Source of the DNA: Pseudanabaena mucicola str. Chao 1806 | Lineage (GTDB): Bacteria; Cyanobacteriota; Cyanobacteriia; Pseudanabaenales; Pseudanabaenaceae | NCBI RefSeq assembly: GCF_030323025.1 | Contig: NZ_CP097329.1 | Location: forward strand, 1,953,001-2,017,000 | Reading direction: 5' to 3' | DNA length: 64,000 bases | Part shown: positions 54,379-62,281 of the stretch, in pieces | How the letters are laid out: each line of letters starts with the position of its first letter | How positions within the stretch are numbered: the first letter of the stretch is position 1 | Notes under the pieces: model-generated | What the model saw: only the letters and a program-made list of their open reading frames with translations | What the model was told of the DNA's origin: nothing | The model's database searches: none | Position numbers and translations under genes: made by a program

Positions 54379-55245
54379 ATGGAACGAGTCTTACAGGAAA
54401 TTGGGAGATCGCCTTTAATTATTGCCGAGATTATCGTTAGCTTTATCTTGTTTTGGATTGGACAATTTGTTTATCAAAGGTTCTTTCGACGCAAACTGGA
54501 ACTCAATGTTGAGCTATTTGTGCGCGACAATTCAGCAGTTGCTGTAGCACTAGTTGGTTACTATTTAGGCATTGCGATCGCTCTTAAAAGTGCACTCACC
54601 AAATCAGTCTTAGGCTGGCAAAATGTAGTTGTTAATCTGGTGCTCTATGGAATATTGGTTATTGGCTTGATGTGGGTCGGTGCTGTAGTATGCGATCGCC
54701 TAATTTTGCAACGCTGTGATAGTGCTAGAGAAATTCTGGAAGAACGTAATTTCGGTGCAGCAGCCCTCGAATCAGGTTGTCACATTGCTAATGGCATTAT
54801 TATTAGTTCAGCGATGGGGGGAGATTCGGGAACTTGGTTAGTGGGCTTGGTTAGCTATGCGATCGGTCTAGCCACATTGGTAATGGCTAGTTTTTGTTAC
54901 TCAGTGATCGCAGGTTATAGGGTATTTAAAGCAATTCAAGAACATAATAATCCTGCGGCTGGAGTTGCCTTTGCGGGTATGCTAGTGGCGATCGGTAATG
55001 TCGTGCATTTTGCCTTCTTACCTGAGTTTGAGAATTGGGGCATTAGTTTTATTTTGTATGGCTTATCTATCCCTTTTGGAATATTGATGCTCATTGCAAT
55101 TCGCTGGATTGCCGATCTTATTCTTGTCCCAGGGGTCAAAATTTCCGATGAAATCGTGAGGCAGGAAGTTCCCAATCTTGGTGCAGGATTAATTGAAGCT
55201 TTTGCCTATATTGCAGGCTCATTGCTGATAGTGTGGAGTATTTAA
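54379..55245 (+). CDS. DUF350 family membrane protein
   Basis: 288 residues with about eight membrane helices in two similar halves. Motifs of the DUF350 (YjfL) family: DNSAVAVALVGYYLGIAIAL, then EHNNPAAGVAFAGMLVAIGNVVHFAFL in the second half. Function is uncertain; some relatives are implicated in envelope stress. It starts 71 bp after the phycobilisome-fold gene on the same strand, so they may share a transcript. Confidence 0.85.
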   Translation: MERVLQEIGRSPLIIAEIIVSFILFWIGQFVYQRFFRRKLELNVELFVRDNSAVAVALVGYYLGIAIALKSALTKSVLGWQNVVVNLVLYGILVIGLMWVGAVVCDRLILQRCDSAREILEERNFGAAALESGCHIANGIIISSAMGGDSGTWLVGLVSYAIGLATLVMASFCYSVIAGYRVFKAIQEHNNPAAGVAFAGMLVAIGNVVHFAFLPEFENWGISFILYGLSIPFGILMLIAIRWIADLILVPGVKISDEIVRQEVPNLGAGLIEAFAYIAGSLLIVWSI

Positions 55246-55294
55246 CCCTAAAGAAGAGTGGCAGAATTTTGCACCATCACTCTTCTCTAGGGTT
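55244..55294 (+). terminator. Hairpin over the DUF350 stop codon
   Basis: AACCCTAAAGAAGAGTG (55244-55260, containing the last stop-codon bases) pairs with 55278-55294 with one mismatch around a 17-nt loop. It probably ends the DUF350 transcript. Confidence 0.6.
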
Positions 55295-55548
55295 CTGGGA
55301 GTAGGTTATTGTTGGTAATCGAGAATATGGGTCTAAATTTATTGAATGCTAATAATTGTGGCATCTATAGAGAGGCTAGAAATAACCTTATATTTTCTAT
55401 GTGTTTGTAGAAGCTTCTATCTCTCTCAGATTTATGCTTTTAGAGCTAATTTTGGACTGTCTCTGTTTTGAGTCAACATTCTCAAATGTTTTGGCATACG
55501 CAACTTAATTGCTGACAATCAATTAATCAACACTAAGTGATAGGTGAG

Positions 55549-55833
55549 TTATTTAGAATTTGCAGTTTCGCGTACTGGAATTACGGTAACAGACTTAACA
55601 TCTTTACTCTTGTTGCGAGTATCGTTAATACTTACAACTGTATAGGTTTTAGTATTGCCAGCACGGAATACGTCACCGACTGCTAGAGGTTTGTTATAGT
55701 TCAATGAGCCGATGAAACGCTGATGAAGATCTGACATTAAGTACTGCATAAACTCCTCGTTGTAATTATCAAAGTAATAGTCAATTTGGTATAGCGCTCG
55801 CAATATGTGGTAAGCATATATTGCTGCTGCCAT
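55549..55833 (-). CDS. Conserved hypothetical protein (94 residues)
   Basis: I do not recognise the family. The N-terminal half is helical and aromatic-rich (AYHILRALYQIDYYFDNYNEEFMQYLMSDL); the C-terminal half is beta-like (FIGSLNYNKPLAVGDVFRAGNTKTYTVVSIND), suggesting a small barrel. No signal peptide. The 303 bp after the DUF350 gene contain only the hairpin. The sequence composition looks coding, and a 145-bp gap separates it from queA, which is divergent. Confidence 0.6.
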   Translation of the reverse strand: MAAAIYAYHILRALYQIDYYFDNYNEEFMQYLMSDLHQRFIGSLNYNKPLAVGDVFRAGNTKTYTVVSINDTRNKSKDVKSVTVIPVRETANSK

Positions 55834-55978
55834 CTGTATACCATTGTTTACGCGATTGGTATATAAAATTTCTTATATTTTTTTGTAACTTAGTCACTTT
55901 TTATCAAACACTAGAAGAATGCTACAAGATTTAGCTAAAAATCTTGAGTAAGTCGATGTTCTAAAATGTAATCTTTCT

Positions 55979-57040
55979 ATGACTTCATTGCCTGTAACCG
56001 ACCTTGAGCCTGACTATACGTTAAGTGCCTATGACTATGATTTACCTAGCGATCGTATTGCTCAAGATCCAGTTACACCGAGGGACTCGTCGCGATTGTT
56101 GGTAATTGAACAAAATCGTGTATTACAACATCACCACTTTTACGATCTTCCCAAGTTTCTAAAGTCTGGAGATTTATTAGTTTTTAATAACACCAAAGTT
56201 ATTCCTGCTCGAATGTATGGACATAAAATATCGGGAGTTCCAGTGGAGATTTTGTTGATGGAACCAATAGGACATGATCGATGGCTAGCTTTAGTGAAAC
56301 CTGGTAAGCGCTTGCCAATAGGTAGCACAATTATATTTGCGGAAAATGTGAAGGCAACGGTTGAGGGAATTGATACAACCACAAGGGCGAGAGAATTACA
56401 ATTTCATATTCCTGCGGATGCGGATTTGGACAAAATTATTGATCAGCTAGGTCAAATTCCTTTACCACCCTATGTGACTGATTCTCATACGGAGCCTGAG
56501 CGCTATCAAACTATTTATGCGGAGATATCAGGGGCGATCGCTGCACCTACGGCGGGACTACATTTTACGGATCGACTATTTGAGGAATTACAAGCTCAAG
56601 GTATTGACAAGGCTTTTATCACATTACATGTGGGAATAGGTACATTTCGTCCTGTAGAGACTGAGGACATTACTCAACATGTGATGCATAACGAGTGGTG
56701 TGAAGTATCTGAGGACACGATCACCAAAATTAAAGCAACAAAAGCGCGAGGCGGACGAGTGATTGGTGTGGGCAGTACAGTAGCACGTTCGCTAGAAAGC
56801 TCAAATTATGAAGCGTTAAGGGGGAAAACTAATTTAATGATTTATCCTGGCTATGAATGGAAAGTGCTAGATGGCATGATTACAAATTTCCATTTGCCAA
56901 AGTCTACTTTATTGATGATGGTGTCATCATTTTTAGGTAAAGATGGGCGTGAATTTTTAATGTCAATTTACCAAGAAGCGATCGCTAAAGAATATCGTTT
57001 TTATTCCTTTGGCGATGCCATGTTGATGTTAAACAAGTAG
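55979..57040 (+). CDS. queA: S-adenosylmethionine:tRNA ribosyltransferase-isomerase
   Basis: 353 residues; forms epoxyqueuosine in tRNAs with GUN anticodons by transferring the ribosyl of SAM. Motifs: LSAYDYDLPSDRIAQDPVTPRDSSRLLVI, DLLVFNNTKVIPARMYG, GAIAAPTAGLHFTDRLFEEL, ITLHVGIGTFRPVETEDI and the C-terminal LMIYPGYEWKVLDGMITNFHLPKSTLLMMVSSF. All conserved segments are present and the length is normal. It stands alone, divergent from the 94-residue gene. Confidence 0.96.
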   Translation: MTSLPVTDLEPDYTLSAYDYDLPSDRIAQDPVTPRDSSRLLVIEQNRVLQHHHFYDLPKFLKSGDLLVFNNTKVIPARMYGHKISGVPVEILLMEPIGHDRWLALVKPGKRLPIGSTIIFAENVKATVEGIDTTTRARELQFHIPADADLDKIIDQLGQIPLPPYVTDSHTEPERYQTIYAEISGAIAAPTAGLHFTDRLFEELQAQGIDKAFITLHVGIGTFRPVETEDITQHVMHNEWCEVSEDTITKIKATKARGGRVIGVGSTVARSLESSNYEALRGKTNLMIYPGYEWKVLDGMITNFHLPKSTLLMMVSSFLGKDGREFLMSIYQEAIAKEYRFYSFGDAMLMLNK

Positions 57041-57068
57041 ATTCAGGTCAGCACTTTGTGCTGTAAGA

Positions 57069-57911
57069 CTATAAATACATTGTGTAGTTGATATTGGTTG
57101 GAGCGAGTGCTAGTAAAAATTTTTGCGTAATTCTGATCAGCAATAAACGCCGCCAAGCAATGTCACGGTTAACTCCGTAAATGCGACATTGGTCATAAAA
57201 TTGCAAAAACACATCTGCTAGTGATCGCGATAATTTATCTTGTTTTTCCTGAGTTTTCTTGTGATTTCTTTCCGTACAATTTTCTTGAGCTGACATCAAA
57301 TAATCAGCGATCGCTAAATTCTGGACTAATAAACTGGTTTCTACAGGTTCCGCTTCAGTAAAGATAGTTTTGAAATTTTTTTCTAAAACCAAAGGTAATA
57401 AATGCTCACGATATGCCAATCTGATTAAGGCACAGCATCGAGCATAAGCATAATTGTCTTCGATTATATATTGATCTGAAATAAGAAATCGCTTTTGCCA
57501 AATTCCATTAGTATCTTCAATTGCTGCTATTCGTAATTTTTCTAATAGTAATAGAATCTCGCCTAGATATTGTTCGGTAAAGTTAATATTCAGCCAGCCT
57601 TTACCCACTGCTTGAATCTGCCACTGTGAATCTATATCTCGATTTTCAGAAGAATTATCCAAAGAAATTCCATAAGAGCTTTTTAGACGAGTTTGAATAC
57701 AAAGTTTGATGATTTCCTCAGCAATAGTTAGAGAGTCTTGTGCTAAACGAGGGCAAAGAGCGATCGCTACTGATGATGTAAAGTGGGCAGAGTATTTGGG
57801 AAAGCTAGCTTCGAGGACAATTTCATGGCATTTTAGGCGAATCCCAAAGCCTGCATATATTGCCTCTGCGATCGCCACTCGGATGATCTGTAATGGTGAA
57901 ATAAACTGCAC
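57069..57911 (-). CDS. Stand-alone DALR anticodon-binding-domain protein
   Basis: 280 residues with no synthetase catalytic domain. The C-terminal half is like the all-helical DALR domain of ArgRS/GlyRS beta: YARCCALIRLAYREHLLPL (~152-170), AIADYLMSAQENC and LADVFLQFYDQCRIYGVNRDIAWRRLLLIRITQKFLLALAP. The N-terminal half (IIRVAIAEAIYAGFGI, AHFTSSVAIALCPRLA) looks like an ArgRS-derived N domain. Proteins like this are widespread in cyanobacteria; the role is unknown. It converges with queA 28 bp away. Confidence 0.8.
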   Translation of the reverse strand: MQFISPLQIIRVAIAEAIYAGFGIRLKCHEIVLEASFPKYSAHFTSSVAIALCPRLAQDSLTIAEEIIKLCIQTRLKSSYGISLDNSSENRDIDSQWQIQAVGKGWLNINFTEQYLGEILLLLEKLRIAAIEDTNGIWQKRFLISDQYIIEDNYAYARCCALIRLAYREHLLPLVLEKNFKTIFTEAEPVETSLLVQNLAIADYLMSAQENCTERNHKKTQEKQDKLSRSLADVFLQFYDQCRIYGVNRDIAWRRLLLIRITQKFLLALAPTNINYTMYL

Positions 57912-58248
57912 AAACTTATTTACTGGACTTTAACATTGTTATTGGTGTTGGGATAATTAAAAGTAATAATCGTAGCGGATTTTAGCGTCAGCATAACGTA
58001 TGATTTTTGCACATTAGATTAAGGGTAAGTTAATGAAATGTAACTCGCCCTACTGGATAAAGTTTAATGATGAGCAATGCTAAGTAGCTAGGCATAAGAA
58101 AACTCAAAATAAGAAGTATCAAAGCCAAGAGAATCGTAACGGGAAAGAAGAGCGTCTTCGATACCCCACATTAAATAATCCCTCTTGGAATTTAGACTAA
58201 ATAAGGAAAGAAAGACAGAGTAAAAGAGATACAAACTGTCTAAAGTAG
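57912..58248. other. Gene-free stretch leading into IS remnants
   Basis: AT-rich, no open coding frame. At 58078-58112 the sequence CTAAGTAGCTAGGCATAAGAAAACTCA matches the end of repeats at 49342 and 40234, so a degraded repeat lies here. Confidence 0.5.
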
Positions 58249-58740
58249 ATGAAAAGTAAAGAGATATCTACAGCCATGATTATTGATAAACTACAGGACT
58301 TTCGTCAACAGGCATATAGATTTTTAGGGAACGGACAGGATGCAATATTTGACCTGATGGATGCAGTATTAACCAGTCCAAGTGTGAAAATCATTTGTGG
58401 AATGATCATTGTCAGCAGTGTATCGGCAGAAATGGTCAAGCTTGCATGAATCACTAAAAGACAGTCGTCCCAACCGAGGATATTCCCGCAGACTTACTTC
58501 GGCAACTTTGAGCTTAGAGAGGGTGAGACGGTTGGACATTTGTGGTTAGGTGGGTGAGCAAATGCCTTCTTTAGAGCAGATTTGGAGACTGTACTTACGT
58601 CGTTTTGCCATACGATTTCATAACGAGTTCGATGCATCGCATTGTTTAGGATTTTCTCCAAATCCACTGAGATTCAAGGTGCATCCCAGATCTTCAACGG
58701 GAAACATTGAAATTACGGGCTTGGATAGAAGTTAGCTTTG
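58249..58740 (+). pseudogene. Degraded IS701-like transposase
   Basis: The first part (MIIDKLQDFRQQAYRFLGNGQDAIFDLMDAVLTS, 58276-58374) is the conserved N-terminus of cyanobacterial IS701/IS4-type transposases. The frame shifts after about 58380. ESLKDSRPNR occurs near 58450 in another frame, and PSLEQIWRLYLRRFAIRF (58565-58618) resembles the late region of such transposases. The middle, including the catalytic Asp residues, has been deleted. It cannot be functional. Confidence 0.65.
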
Positions 58741-58749
58741 GCATTTTCT

Positions 58750-59136
58750 GGTGAAACCTTACAATTCAATAAAATCAGTTTTTTCAATCATGTTCTCAGC
58801 ATCACGGGGTAGTGATCATATGTTACGGTTTGTGGTTTAAGAAAGAGGTATATTCTATCAGCATGTGAGCACATATTGACTCAATACAAAAGTATCATAA
58901 CTGTCCGCTCCAATGATTTGTTATACCTCGATTGCTTAGAAATTCTTGATATATTGCGATCGCAAGTATCCTCTCGGAATTCAAAAATGCGGCAAAATCC
59001 ATTATATTGATTAGTCTCAGACAAAAAAAGACAACTTTAATAGACTTTCGTTTCGGTATAACGCTCAGCACTAGTGGAAGGCGAAGAAAGCCGCCGATGA
59101 TGCTGAGTGTTACGTAGTATTTGTTTTTCAATTGCT
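58750..59136. other. Junction region between IS remnant and esterase gene
   Basis: No gene. It contains TGTCCGCTCCAATG at 58902-58915, which is exactly repeated at 60219-60232, and an imperfect hairpin (59060-59070 with 59101-59111) close to the end of the esterase gene. GTTATACC at 58920 and GGTATAAC at 59055 form an inverted pair. Confidence 0.5.
59060..59111 (-). terminator. Imperfect hairpin after the esterase gene
   Basis: In gene orientation the arms are AACACTCAGCA and TGCTGAGCGTT, with one G:T-type mismatch, separated by 30 nt that contain GGCGGC..GCC. It lies 26 bp past the stop. It may be a simple terminator; the AAC...GTT ends also recall an integron cassette site. Confidence 0.5.
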
Positions 59137-60042
59137 CTATTTAACCCGACGTTGAGTCTTGAAGAAAGACCAGACCTTCTCTGCGCCATTGAAGGACATG
59201 ATCGGAGTATTGCCCCTGCGTCCAAGATCAATGCCAGGCCACCCGTGCCCGCCAGCCGTATCGACAATGGAGATGGTAATAGCGCCGTTTCCCGTCGCGG
59301 GGTATGTCGTCGTGGTCATAGTGCCCTCAGTCACGACATTTCCCATTTTCTGCGAACGATTTGCCGAGACCCAAAAAGCCACTGTGTCATCAAGAGAACG
59401 GTATTGCGCCTGTTGTACTCTGCGAACTATCGGATTACGGCTCATACCGCCTTCAATCGGAACCTCGTCGTCCTGCTGACCATTGATCATCAGGATGGGC
59501 AGAGGAACTGATGGTTTTTTCTCAAATGTGAACATTGCACCGACGACAGGCGCAATAGCCGCCAGCTTTTCAGGACGCTTAACTGCGTAGACGAAAGTCA
59601 TCATTCCGCCATTCGATCCACCAGTCATGTAAATGCGTTGACGGTCAATATGGTGGTCTTTGACCAGAAGATCGATCAAAGTATCGAAATATCCAATATC
59701 ATCAGCTTTGCCAACCTGTTGGCGCTGAAGATATCCAGTGTTCCAGGCATGGAAACCCCTGCCCCAGGTTGTTCCCTCCGCATATATGACAGAGAAGTTT
59801 TCTGCCACAGCAATTGCATCAAAGCCAGTTCGCTTGCGCATTTCCTCAGCGCTCCCTTTCCCACCATGCAATACAAGCACTGCAGGACGAAGGCTCTGAT
59901 TGGTGCTTTCGTTCACGAGAATAGCTCGGCGCTTAATGCCTCTAACTGCAAACGTCAATTCTGTGGCAGAGATTTCCGTCGCCATAGTTGGCTCTATCCA
60001 AGAAACGAGTAATAGTAAAGACAGAATTGGTAGACGCATCAT
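59137..60042 (-). CDS. Secreted LpqC/poly(3-hydroxybutyrate) depolymerase-type esterase
   Basis: 301 residues. A signal peptide (LPILSLLLLVSWIEPTMATE) precedes an alpha/beta-hydrolase: PAVLVLHGGKGSAEEM (oxyanion hole), MTGGSNGGMMTFVYAVKRPEKLAAI with the nucleophile Ser, ILMINGQQDDEVPIEGG (Asp) and TAGGHGWPGID (His). This is the esterase_phb/LpqC group, which includes feruloyl and polyhydroxybutyrate-type esterases; the substrate is not determinable. It has about 50 % G+C, almost no HIP1 sites, and lies inside IS remnants, so it was probably acquired by transfer. Confidence 0.85.
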   Translation of the reverse strand: MMRLPILSLLLLVSWIEPTMATEISATELTFAVRGIKRRAILVNESTNQSLRPAVLVLHGGKGSAEEMRKRTGFDAIAVAENFSVIYAEGTTWGRGFHAWNTGYLQRQQVGKADDIGYFDTLIDLLVKDHHIDRQRIYMTGGSNGGMMTFVYAVKRPEKLAAIAPVVGAMFTFEKKPSVPLPILMINGQQDDEVPIEGGMSRNPIVRRVQQAQYRSLDDTVAFWVSANRSQKMGNVVTEGTMTTTTYPATGNGAITISIVDTAGGHGWPGIDLGRRGNTPIMSFNGAEKVWSFFKTQRRVK

Positions 60043-60058
60043 TCCTCCTTTCTTATAC

Positions 60059-60153
60059 TTAGGACTTACGCAAACCGAACGAATTTCTTAGGATTGAGGC
60101 AGATGTGGTGCGGGCTTCGCCCGCACCACATCTGCCCAATGCGTAAGTCCTAA
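60059..60153. repeat. 95-bp MITE, copy 3 of 3 (reverse orientation)
   Basis: Ends TTAGGACTTACGCA and its complement (60140-60153) with inner hairpin GATGTGGTGCGGGC/GCCCGCACCACATC. It corresponds to the copies at 40345 and 41735 read on the other strand. It lies 16 bp upstream of the esterase start, where it could supply or disturb a promoter. Confidence 0.88.
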
Positions 60154-60234
60154 TACTCATAACGGCTTAATTGAGAAGCAATAGATTCCGTTCAACTAAG
60201 CACAAATTACTCTGATATTGTCCGCTCCAATGTA

Positions 60235-60622
60235 TCGATGATGCTGGACAAAAAAGGTAACTCCTGCACCAAAGAGCTTTGTCAATCATAGCATCGTTTC
60301 TTAGAAATATTTGGAGATCGTAAAATCGACTTTTTGAGCGCCGACCGAGAGTTTGTGGGTGAGCGTTGATGGGCTGAAACAACTACGCGCTGACATCTGT
60401 TTCCAAGATCTCCAAGTTAGTCAATCCAAATTCCTCTCCAAACTGAGACTAGTTTGAGGACATTTGCTTTATATTACGGCGCTGCGTCTGGAGGATGGCG
60501 ATTTATTAATTATCCCTACTGCTCACGATCCTGATACAGCTATTAATGACAGGGTTATTGGTAAGTTCAATGATATTGATAGTTGCTATGTGCTAGACAT
60601 GAGTGTTGCTCGATACAGGTGA
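60235..60622 (+). pseudogene. Degraded IS4-type transposase fragment
   Basis: Three pieces in different frames match one transposase: MLDKKGNS (60242 on), FLEIFGDRKIDFLSADREFVGER (60299-60367, containing a catalytic-type Asp) followed by a TGA and WAE, and ALRLEDGDLLIIPTAHDPDTAIND (60479-60550). The last piece continues to a TGA at 60620-60622. Deletions and frameshifts leave no usable gene. This identification is by motif recall. Confidence 0.65.
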
Positions 60623-60750
60623 AAATAGAAGTAGTTGAAAGATGCTTACAGTTGTTGTATTAGCCTGATATCAAGACTCATAGTAATAGCGATCGCCTTT
60701 AGGAGATTGATTGCTGATGCGATCACCAACTCTTCGGCATAAGGTGAATA
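60623..60750. other. Short gene-free gap before ackA
   Basis: The gap holds the 3' flank of ackA. GCGATCGCC occurs at about 60690; no terminator is clearly seen. Confidence 0.3.
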
Positions 60751-61962
60751 TCAAGTCTGAATATGCCAACATTCTCTAGCAATTTCCCAATCTTCTTGAG
60801 TATGGATCACTAAAACCCGCACAGCAGAATCAGGAGCTGAAATCTCAACGTCGATCGCCCGTTGATGATTTTTCTCTAGGTCTAGGTTGAGTCCTAAAAA
60901 CTCAAAACCCTCACAGGTAGCGGCTCTAATATCTGGCGAATTTTCACCAATGCCTGCGGTAAAAACTAGGGCATCCAAACCGCCAAGACTGGCTAACATT
61001 GCGCCAATATGCGATCGCAAACTATGCACATAAACATCAAAGGCAAGCTGAGCGTGGGAGTTACCCTCTGTGATCGCTTTCAGAATTGGACGTAAATCCG
61101 CAGAAATTCCTGAGATACCTAATAGCCCTGATTCACGATTGAGTAGACGGTCTAATTTCTCCACATCCATATCGGGCTGACGCAGTAAATGAATGAGAAT
61201 TCCTGGATCAATGGAACCAGCACGACTGCCCATAACCAAACCTTCAAGAGGTGTAAATCCCATCGTTGTATCAATACTATGACCATCACGAATCGCGGCT
61301 AAGGAACAACCATTTCCCAAATGACAGCTAATCAAGCGTAAATCATTAACAGGGCGATTGAGAATTTGGGCAGCGCGATTGCGACAATATTGATGACTAA
61401 TGCCATGAAATCCATAACGCCGAATTCCTTGCTCAGCATATTTACTTGGAATAGCGTAGGTGTAGGTGGCTGGTGATAAGTGAGCGTGAAATGCAGTATC
61501 AAATACAGCAACTTGGGGAATCTTCCCAAATACATTTTCCGTTGCAGTCATACCTTCTAAATTCGCAGGATTATGCACAGGGGCATAGACTGAGAGTTTT
61601 GCGATCGCCTCTTTGACCTCAGTATTAACTATAGTACTTTGGCGATATTCGGCTCCACCATGAACCACTCGATGCCCGATGATATCTACATCTGAAGGCT
61701 CTTTAATCACTGCGGTTTCTCCATTCCACAGAGTCTCTAGCATATGCGCGATAATCTCTGGGCGTGAAGTTGCCGCAATTTCTTCTTGGAGAACTTTACC
61801 GTGATGAGTTTTAACTTTGATTTCCGCAAATCCCGTATGGTTTGTCCAATCTACCATTGCTTCCCAAATTGGTTCAGGTGATATGTCAGGCAATACATTT
61901 CCTAAATCATACAAACAACTTTTTTGGCTACTCGATCCTGCATTGAGAACTAATATTTTCAT
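60751..61962 (-). CDS. ackA: Acetate kinase
   Basis: About 403 residues. Family motifs: MKILVLNAGSSSQKSCLYDL at the N-terminus, HRVVHGGAEY, VFDTAFHAHLSPATYTYAIP, RRYGFHGISHQYC, and CHLGNGCSLAAIRDGHSIDTTMGFTPLEGLVMGSRAGSIDPG. The ATG at 61962 is chosen; 62022 would add 20 residues outside the ASKHA fold. It interconverts acetyl phosphate and acetate with ATP, used in dark fermentation. The phosphotransacetylase partner is not next to it. Confidence 0.96.
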   Translation of the reverse strand: MKILVLNAGSSSQKSCLYDLGNVLPDISPEPIWEAMVDWTNHTGFAEIKVKTHHGKVLQEEIAATSRPEIIAHMLETLWNGETAVIKEPSDVDIIGHRVVHGGAEYRQSTIVNTEVKEAIAKLSVYAPVHNPANLEGMTATENVFGKIPQVAVFDTAFHAHLSPATYTYAIPSKYAEQGIRRYGFHGISHQYCRNRAAQILNRPVNDLRLISCHLGNGCSLAAIRDGHSIDTTMGFTPLEGLVMGSRAGSIDPGILIHLLRQPDMDVEKLDRLLNRESGLLGISGISADLRPILKAITEGNSHAQLAFDVYVHSLRSHIGAMLASLGGLDALVFTAGIGENSPDIRAATCEGFEFLGLNLDLEKNHQRAIDVEISAPDSAVRVLVIHTQEDWEIARECWHIQT

Positions 61963-62271
61963 GATTATTGGAATGATTATTTTTAGATAAGTACATCTCT
62001 CAAAGAAGCTGATTCGCCCCATTAGGGACTTGCTATTAATTAAAGTACCTATAGCTTCAACTTCGCTCAGCCAGAGTTAGCTGAGCGAAGTCGAAGCTAG
62101 ATAACTTTGGTGGGACAATTTTTATCCGTAAGCCTTAACAGGCGAATCAGCTTCTTTGGGTTTTGATGGATAAGCACAACTGAGCAGATTTTGAAAATTG
62201 AGGTTAGGTCTGCTATATATTTATAACAAGTCCTACCGACTGAGAGTTGTTATAAATTACTCGTTTTACGG
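61963..62271. other. Intergenic region between ackA and the broken cutA, with a TTCGCTCAGC palindrome
   Basis: At 62053-62098 a 19-bp palindrome (one mismatch, 8-nt loop) with the AACTTCGCTCAGC core is a third copy of the family at 34327 and 38250. ATAACAAGTCC..GAGTTGTTATA lies at 62221-62255. The cutA promoter should lie before 62272. Confidence 0.6.
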
Positions 62272-62281
62272 ATGAAACTTT

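Larger units (their letters stand above)
58902..60232. repeat. 14-bp direct repeats bounding the esterase segment
   Basis: TGTCCGCTCCAATG occurs at 58902-58915 and 60219-60232, in the same orientation. Between them lie the esterase gene with higher G+C, its 3' hairpin and a MITE. The right copy adjoins an IS4-type transposase remnant. Confidence 0.75.

Noticed and set aside
58895-59131. 78-codon minus-strand frame behind the esterase
   Set aside because: It overlaps the hairpin region, is of low complexity and has no recognisable motif.
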